Below are positions 58,758 to 64,000 of a stretch of 64,000 bases of DNA, piece by piece. The stretch comes from Paenibacillus glycanilyticus. GTDB taxonomy: Bacteria > Bacillota > Bacilli > Paenibacillales > Paenibacillaceae. The position numbers and the translations under genes were made by a program. The stretch is from the NCBI RefSeq assembly GCF_030161375.1, contig NZ_BSSQ01000017.1:1-64000 (forward strand), in the 5' to 3' direction. The notes beneath the pieces were generated by a model. That model was not told the origin of the DNA and did not search any database. It saw only the letters and a list, made by a program, of their open reading frames with translations. Numbering within the stretch: position 1 is the stretch's first letter; every line of letters starts with the position of its first letter.

Positions 58758-59795
58758 ATGAAACAACTGAAATGGACAAGTCTCATGCTTGCTGTAATGA
58801 TGGTATTTCTAGCAGCGTGCGGAAGCGGCAATAACTCGAATGCGGGTAATAACAAGCCAGCATCGGAGCAAGCAAGCACTAACGCGAATTCGAACGATAG
58901 CACAAATACGGCAGCCGGCGAGACTGCTGAACGTATGATTAAACATGCGCTTGGAGAAACGAAAATTACCGGAACACCGCTTAAAGTCGTTGTTCTGGAA
59001 TGGACATATGCGGAAGATCTGATTGCCCTCGGCTTGCAGCCTGTAGGGGTAGCGGACGTAAAAGGTTACGGCGAATGGTACGGAGCGATTGAACCAAAGC
59101 TGGATGCCACGGTTGTTGACGTAGGTACGCGCCAAGAGCCGAGCATCGAGACGATCACAAGCCTTGATCCGGATCTAATTATCGGCGTAAGCTTCCGTCA
59201 CGAAGCGATCTATGACCAGCTGTCGGCGATTGCGCCAACGCTTATTTTCAACCCGTATCCGGAAGAGGGCGGACTTGATCAATACAGCGAAATGGAACAA
59301 ACGTTCACGGCCATTGCGGATGCAGTAGGCAAAAAAGCGGAAGGCGAGAAAGTGCTCTCCGATCTGCATGCTTTCTATGATGAGTCGAAAGCGAAGCTTG
59401 CAAGCGCAGGCAAAGAGGGTCAGGAAATTGTGTTTACGCAAGCTTGGACAAACGAAGGCGTAGCTACATTCCGTTTGTTCACGGATAACTCGATGGCGAT
59501 GGCGATCCTGGCGAAAGTTGGTTTGAAAAACGCCCATCAAGACAGCGCATTCCAGCAATACGGCTACTCGGAGACCGATATTGAAGGTTTGACGAAGACG
59601 CCGAATGCAAGCGTGCTCTATACGACAAGCGCTACGGATACGGTGTTCAGCGATTTGCTTCCTAACAATGAAGTATACAAGAACCTCAATTTTGCTAAAG
59701 AAAACCGCGTGTACGATATGAAAGGCATCTGGCCGTTTGGCGGTCCGTTGTCGGCGAAGCTGCTTGTTGAATACACGCTTGAAGCTCTCGGCTAA
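58758..59795 (+). CDS. Iron-siderophore ABC transporter substrate-binding lipoprotein
   Basis: A 345-residue lipoprotein of the FecB/FhuD class III SBP family. The lipobox is VFLAACGSG (Cys about 21), followed by an Asn/Ser-rich linker and the two-lobed binding fold (VVVLEWTYAEDLIALGLQPVG, SLDPDLIIGVSFRHEAIYDQL). It binds a ferric siderophore; which one cannot be told. ATG with tgggggttt upstream. Under two Fur boxes. The stop overlaps the permease start by one base. Confidence 0.93.
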   Translation: MKQLKWTSLMLAVMMVFLAACGSGNNSNAGNNKPASEQASTNANSNDSTNTAAGETAERMIKHALGETKITGTPLKVVVLEWTYAEDLIALGLQPVGVADVKGYGEWYGAIEPKLDATVVDVGTRQEPSIETITSLDPDLIIGVSFRHEAIYDQLSAIAPTLIFNPYPEEGGLDQYSEMEQTFTAIADAVGKKAEGEKVLSDLHAFYDESKAKLASAGKEGQEIVFTQAWTNEGVATFRLFTDNSMAMAILAKVGLKNAHQDSAFQQYGYSETDIEGLTKTPNASVLYTTSATDTVFSDLLPNNEVYKNLNFAKENRVYDMKGIWPFGGPLSAKLLVEYTLEALG

Positions 59796-61846
59796 TGAAT
59801 ACGAACCTTCAAACAACGACTGAGCCGAATAAGGGCAACTGGAGCCCGCTGCTGTTATCAGCGGCGGGTCTTCTGCTGCTCGTTCTTTTGGCTTCTTATC
59901 ATTTGACCCTTGGGGAAGCGGCTATTCCCGTGAAAACCGTGTGGCGAGCGATTTTTGAATCAACGCCGGTATTGGAGCATCAAATCTTATGGTCGGTCAG
60001 ATTGCCGCGAACCGTCATCGGAATATTGACCGGCGGTGCGCTGGCCGTGGCTGGCGCGCTGTTTCAAAATGTAACGCGTAACCCGCTCGCATCCGCCGGC
60101 ACGTTAGGGATTAACGCCGGCGCGTTCTTGGCTTTAACGGCGGGGACAATCTTATTCCCGGGACTGGCGATGGGGTTTCCGCTTCTGCTTACCTTTATTG
60201 GCGCTATCGCTGCCGCAGGAGCTGCGTTCGTCATGGCAGGCGGTACGAAAGCTTCGCCGGTCAGGCTTGCGTTATCCGGCATGATCGTTACGATGACGGC
60301 AGCCGCCTTCACGGGCGTGCTCCAGTTATTCCACGAACAGAAGACGCAAGGTTTGTTCATGTGGGGATCGGGCTCCCTTGTGCAGAATGACTGGAACGGC
60401 GTTCAGCACGCTTGGCCATGGATTATCGGCTGCTTCCTGCTAGCTTTTGTGTTGGCGGGCAAATGGGATCTGATGGAGCTGGATGAAGATACGATTACCT
60501 CACTAGGTCAAAAAGTCGGGCGGATTCGCCTTGCTGGTCTCGCCATTGGCGTATTGCTTGCAGCGGCGGCGGTCAGCGTTGTAGGTCCAATCGGATTTGT
60601 AGGCTTAATCGCGCCGCATCTGATGCGGATGCTTGGCGCCAAGCGGCATGCCGTGCTTCTGCCATTGTCGTTCCTATGGGGGGCCATTATCGTTATTGGA
60701 TCCGATGCGATTGCGATGCATTTCAAGCATTCGCTTGGTCCGCTGCCTGCAGGTGCCGTTACGGCGCTAATTGGCGGGCCATGGCTGGCATGGCTTGTCT
60801 TGCGCACCGTGAAGGCGCGCCGGGAAGGGACTCCGCAAACGGGGAATTCGCCGGGGCGTTCGGCTAGCAAAGTACCGTTTGGCTGGTGGGTAGCGATTTT
60901 TTCGCTGCTCCTTATCGCGAGTCTTATTATCAGTCTAGCATTCGGAAGTTTGCGTATTCCGGTCAATGAAGTCATTAATGCCTTGATGGGGCATGGGGCG
61001 GACAGCACGCAGCGGATCGTCGAGATGAGAATTCCGCGTTCGCTTGTCGCCGCCCTTGCCGGCGCTACGCTTGCCGTCAGCGGTCTGCTGCTGCAAGGCG
61101 TGGTCCGCAATCCGCTGGCTGATCCTTCAATCATCGGCGTCACTGGCGGCGCCAGCGTCGGAGCCATGCTGATGCTTGCGGTATTCACGCAAGTGTCGGT
61201 GCAATGGCTGCCAGCGGGCGCTTTTATAGGGGCGGTTGGCGCGGCTGTCATCGTGTTCCTGCTGGGACGCAAAAGCTCCTTTAACCCGGCTGTTGTCGCG
61301 TTAATTGGTCTTGCCGTCTCCTCTATGGCCAGCTCTATCGTGCAGGTGCTAGTCATTCGAATGAAGCTGACACTCGCTTCTGCGCTTGTCTGGCTATCCG
61401 GAACCACTTATGCGCGTAACTGGGACGACTTCTGGCAGCTGGTGTTTTGGCCGATTATATTGCTGCCTGTTGCCTGGTTCTTGGCGCGCAAGGTGGATGT
61501 CCTTCAGTTCTCCGATGCAACGGTGACGAACCTTGGTCTTCGCGTAGACCGGACGCGTCTGATGATCGGCGGGGTTGGCGTGGCTATGGCGGCTGCTGCC
61601 GTAGCGACGGTTGGATCCATTGGCTTCATTGGTCTGATTGCGCCGCATATGACCCGTATGCTGGTTGGTCCCAAATACCGCAAGCTTGTTCCGTTAACGG
61701 CGTTGCTTGGCGCCTTGCTGCTTGTATTGGCCGATACGGTGGGGCGTTCTCTGCTAGCTCCCAAAGAATTGCCGTCCGGACTTGTGGCAGCTGTCATTGG
61801 CGCTCCTTATTTTATGTATCTGATGTATCGTTCTGGAAAAAAATAG
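59795..61846 (+). CDS. Fused FecCD-type siderophore permease (two permease halves)
   Basis: A 683-residue membrane protein, twice the length of a FecCD permease. Each half carries VRLPRTVIGILTGGALAVAG-like and MRIPRSLVAALAGATLAVSG starts, then the GLIAPHLMRML / GLIAPHMTRML family motif (about 268-278 and 612-622). The halves should form the whole translocation channel in one chain, as in E. coli FhuB. ATG overlaps the SBP stop. No ATPase gene follows before the terminator; a shared FhuC/YusV-type ATPase elsewhere is expected. Confidence 0.93.
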   Translation: MNTNLQTTTEPNKGNWSPLLLSAAGLLLLVLLASYHLTLGEAAIPVKTVWRAIFESTPVLEHQILWSVRLPRTVIGILTGGALAVAGALFQNVTRNPLASAGTLGINAGAFLALTAGTILFPGLAMGFPLLLTFIGAIAAAGAAFVMAGGTKASPVRLALSGMIVTMTAAAFTGVLQLFHEQKTQGLFMWGSGSLVQNDWNGVQHAWPWIIGCFLLAFVLAGKWDLMELDEDTITSLGQKVGRIRLAGLAIGVLLAAAAVSVVGPIGFVGLIAPHLMRMLGAKRHAVLLPLSFLWGAIIVIGSDAIAMHFKHSLGPLPAGAVTALIGGPWLAWLVLRTVKARREGTPQTGNSPGRSASKVPFGWWVAIFSLLLIASLIISLAFGSLRIPVNEVINALMGHGADSTQRIVEMRIPRSLVAALAGATLAVSGLLLQGVVRNPLADPSIIGVTGGASVGAMLMLAVFTQVSVQWLPAGAFIGAVGAAVIVFLLGRKSSFNPAVVALIGLAVSSMASSIVQVLVIRMKLTLASALVWLSGTTYARNWDDFWQLVFWPIILLPVAWFLARKVDVLQFSDATVTNLGLRVDRTRLMIGGVGVAMAAAAVATVGSIGFIGLIAPHMTRMLVGPKYRKLVPLTALLGALLLVLADTVGRSLLAPKELPSGLVAAVIGAPYFMYLMYRSGKK

Positions 61847-61858
61847 AGCAGCGTGGAA

Positions 61859-61905
61859 GGAAGGCTGTCTTTAGATCTCGTGAATAGGTCTAAAGGCGGC
61901 CTTTT
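61859..61905 (+). terminator. Intrinsic terminator of the siderophore importer
   Basis: The stem aaggctgtctttaga/tctaaaggcggcctt with a short loop ends in tttcg. Confidence 0.75.
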
Positions 61906-62045
61906 CGCGCTTGTTCATACTTTCGTACCAAGAGAAAGTTTAAAAATTTATAGAAAATACGAAAAATACCTGACATAACTATCAAATTTTCTCAAACGTT
62001 ATGTTAGTATATATGACATATTTACTAGATGACAGGATATGGGGG

Positions 62046-64000
62046 ATGCACGTGTTCGACTGGCTTGGTACGAAAAAAGGGCTTCCGCTTTGGGTCTCAT
62101 GGCGTTTGAACCATGGAATGAAAAAAGACGTAGAACAGATCTTTGAAGGAATTGCGGAGACGCGCAAGGAGCTGCTTACTTCTTGGGCGCATGAATATTG
62201 GGGATATATTGAGCGGTTGGCCGAGCAACTGACTTCCGCACACATCCCCGGGCAGCCGTCGCAGCAGAAAGATCAAATCGGGCGCCTGCTTGAACGTACA
62301 TATGCCAGAGGGCACGATTGGACGGAATTGTTTCTTCTCGATGGGGAAGGGCAAGTAGTTGTCTCTACTTACGGCAAGCATGAAGGAACGCGTTACGAGG
62401 GAAGTAGTCTCCTTGCGCCGGCTCTTGCGTATGTACGGGACGGAAGCGCAACTCGCCCATGCCTGTTTGGTCCGTATGGCGACCCCATAACGCTTGCGCT
62501 TGGAGCAAGATCCTCTTCTTTTCACGATAAAATGACTCTGTTGTTTGTGTATCCCCTTGTTGTGAACGGGCACTATGCGGGAGCATTATGCGGTCGCGTG
62601 CCTAATGACGTGCTTGGCGATTTGATCCAGCGGGAATCCGGGCATGTGTATCCGGACTCGGGCGACAACTATATTTTTATGGCGAAACCTCAATTGAACC
62701 GGCATATTGCGCTAGGGACTGCTTTATCGCGCAGCCGGTTTGAAGACAGGACCTTCACGCACGGCGAGAATTTGAAAGACGGCGTTACGACGGACTGGGG
62801 CATCGTGTCGATCAGGGAGCATACGGAGCTAGAGATTGTGTTTACGGATCCGGCTACAGGCGAGCTGCATCCCGGCGTTCGCAACACGATTGATAACGGC
62901 AGCAACTTGTTTGTCGAGTTTCCGGGTTATTCGGATTATCGGCATATTCCGGTCATTGGGAAGGGCGTTACGCTGCAGTTGCCCCATTGCCCCGACGTAT
63001 GGGGGATGATGTGCGAGGGGGATCTCGAAGAGGTGTACCGGATCCGCAGCATCCGCTGGCGCTTCAGTATACTTCAACTATGGCAGACGTTCATACAAGC
63101 GGTACTGACCACCGCTTTGGTAGCGGTGCTGGCCGGGCAAGTTCCGGTATGGGTAACGGCAGCAGCGGCTGGCGTATGGACGCTATTGTTCGGGCAGCTA
63201 GTGGCCGGGGCGATGCAAAAGAAAGAATCCCGCCGGGTTGTCCGCAACCTGCGGCGCATTAACCGGTTCATCCGCATTAACGCGGAAGGGAAAGGGGATT
63301 TGACGCAGCGGCTTGAGCCTTCGAAGTTCGATAACGACGAGACGAGGGAACTCGCCAAATGGATCAACAACATGATCGATTCGCTGGAAGGCATTATGCT
63401 TCAGGTGAAGCTGGCCGCTTCGGACGTGCTGGCAAGCCAGAACGTAATGAATGAGTCGGCGGCGGTAACGGCGAAATCGACGGAGCGGGTAAGCCGCAAG
63501 GTTGGCGATATGATCGGCAGCATCCGCAACCAGCTGAAGGATATCGATATGGCGAAGCAATCGACGGATGAAATGCGCGATACGCTGCGGCTGTTGGAGT
63601 TCCAGGCTGCCGAGCAGATTGCGGTAGCGCAGTCCGAGGTGGACCGGATCGGCGATAAAATGCAGCATATTTCCACGAAAGTCGGCGATACGAACGATAC
63701 GATCCGCAAGTTCATGCATACGGTTGAAGAGATTCGCGGCGTCTTGCAGGTCATTGAGGAAATATCCGCGCAGACCAATCTGCTTGCGCTTAACGCTTCC
63801 ATTGAAGCGGCGCGCGTAGGCGAACAGGGACGAGGATTTGCGGTTGTAGCTTCGGAAATCCGCAAGCTGGCCGATATGACCCGCCGTTCCACGGAGGAAG
63901 TGCATCAGATTACGCAGCAAATCTATGAAGAAGCAGAGCAGGCGTATACGTCAATGGACGAGGGCACGCAAGTCGTAGAAGAAGGAACGCAGCTTGTGGC
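62046..64000 (+). CDS. Methyl-accepting chemotaxis protein (3' end beyond window)
   Basis: The frame is open from ATG 62046 to the window end (about 651 residues, no stop). Residues 1-335 are a hydrophilic sensor region without any N-terminal membrane helix or signal peptide. A membrane hairpin follows at about 341-389 (FIQAVLTTALVAVLAG, VWVTAAAAGVWTLLFGQLVAGA). A HAMP-like region then leads to the signalling coiled coil with the MCP tip EEISAQTNLLALNASIEAAR and GRGFAVVASEIRKLAD. Placed like this, the sensor domain would be cytoplasmic. A canonical MCP has its hydrophobic helix at residue 10-30. Likely senses a cytosolic or membrane-proximal cue. Monocistronic by position; the true 3' end is not seen. 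Confidence 0.9.
   Translation, partial: MHVFDWLGTKKGLPLWVSWRLNHGMKKDVEQIFEGIAETRKELLTSWAHEYWGYIERLAEQLTSAHIPGQPSQQKDQIGRLLERTYARGHDWTELFLLDGEGQVVVSTYGKHEGTRYEGSSLLAPALAYVRDGSATRPCLFGPYGDPITLALGARSSSFHDKMTLLFVYPLVVNGHYAGALCGRVPNDVLGDLIQRESGHVYPDSGDNYIFMAKPQLNRHIALGTALSRSRFEDRTFTHGENLKDGVTTDWGIVSIREHTELEIVFTDPATGELHPGVRNTIDNGSNLFVEFPGYSDYRHIPVIGKGVTLQLPHCPDVWGMMCEGDLEEVYRIRSIRWRFSILQLWQTFIQAVLTTALVAVLAGQVPVWVTAAAAGVWTLLFGQLVAGAMQKKESRRVVRNLRRINRFIRINAEGKGDLTQRLEPSKFDNDETRELAKWINNMIDSLEGIMLQVKLAASDVLASQNVMNESAAVTAKSTERVSRKVGDMIGSIRNQLKDIDMAKQSTDEMRDTLRLLEFQAAEQIAVAQSEVDRIGDKMQHISTKVGDTNDTIRKFMHTVEEIRGVLQVIEEISAQTNLLALNASIEAARVGEQGRGFAVVASEIRKLADMTRRSTEEVHQITQQIYEEAEQAYTSMDEGTQVVEEGTQLV

Noticed and set aside
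61930..62045. Sigma-D (motility) promoter before the chemoreceptor
   Set aside because: TAAA-like and GCCGATAT-like elements could not be paired at the right spacing.

Overview
This is chromosomal DNA of an endospore-forming Firmicute, most likely Paenibacillus or a close relative. The evidence is spoIIR, the Bacillus-type order prfA-prmC-spoIIR-ywlC-mntP-ywlE-rpiB-ywlG-glyA-upp-mnaA-atp, strong AGGAGG ribosome sites with many TTG/GTG starts, a transmembrane AraC regulator beside an LplABC-type sugar importer, an S-layer-homology protein, and a glutaminyl-tRNA synthetase, which most Bacilli lack. Base composition is moderately GC-rich. No rRNA, tRNA, insertion sequence, prophage or CRISPR array was seen. 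The window reads as core genome with small accessory insertions.

Layout. 1-40 is sequencing adapter left on a contig end. 41-323 is the GC-rich tail of a TPR-like protein. 403-3511 (minus) is a three-gene glycosylation cluster. 3672-11502 (plus) carries an Na+-dependent transporter, glnS, an RDD membrane protein, a GNAT acetyltransferase, hisC, a small membrane protein and rnjA. 11621-12510 (minus) is a guanidine-I riboswitch controlling a ykkCD exporter pair. 13025-14791 holds an aldo/keto reductase and an Rrf2 regulator (with a clear operator) followed by thioredoxin. 14853-24044 is carbohydrate related: an AraC regulator divergent from a sugar isomerase/oxidoreductase pair, then a membrane AraC sensor with LplABC. 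24157-29617 has an SLH surface protein, an unlisted-size 47-residue ORF, a small membrane protein and a glycosyltransferase-methyltransferase fusion. 29738-33373 has ychF and the copper genes copCD/ycnI.

33515-41836 is the conserved translation/one-carbon block. Between prmC and spoIIR lies a three-copy repeat carrying DnaA-box-like sites. A ZTP riboswitch precedes rpiB-ywlG-glyA. 42264-47864 is an oppABCDF operon inserted between glyA and upp. 48137-57656 holds upp, mnaA and the complete F1Fo ATP synthase operon, with an unusually long atpA-atpG gap. 57796-61846 has a PHP-type tyrosine phosphatase and a Fur-controlled siderophore importer with a fused permease and no ATPase. The window ends inside a chemoreceptor whose sensor domain lies before its only membrane hairpin.

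No wholly new multi-gene system is evident. The most interesting signals are the DnaA-box repeat array (35662-35836), the placement of the two riboswitches, the Rrf2 operator, and the odd chemoreceptor and glycosyltransferase architectures. Functions are read from sequence by eye, without database searches.
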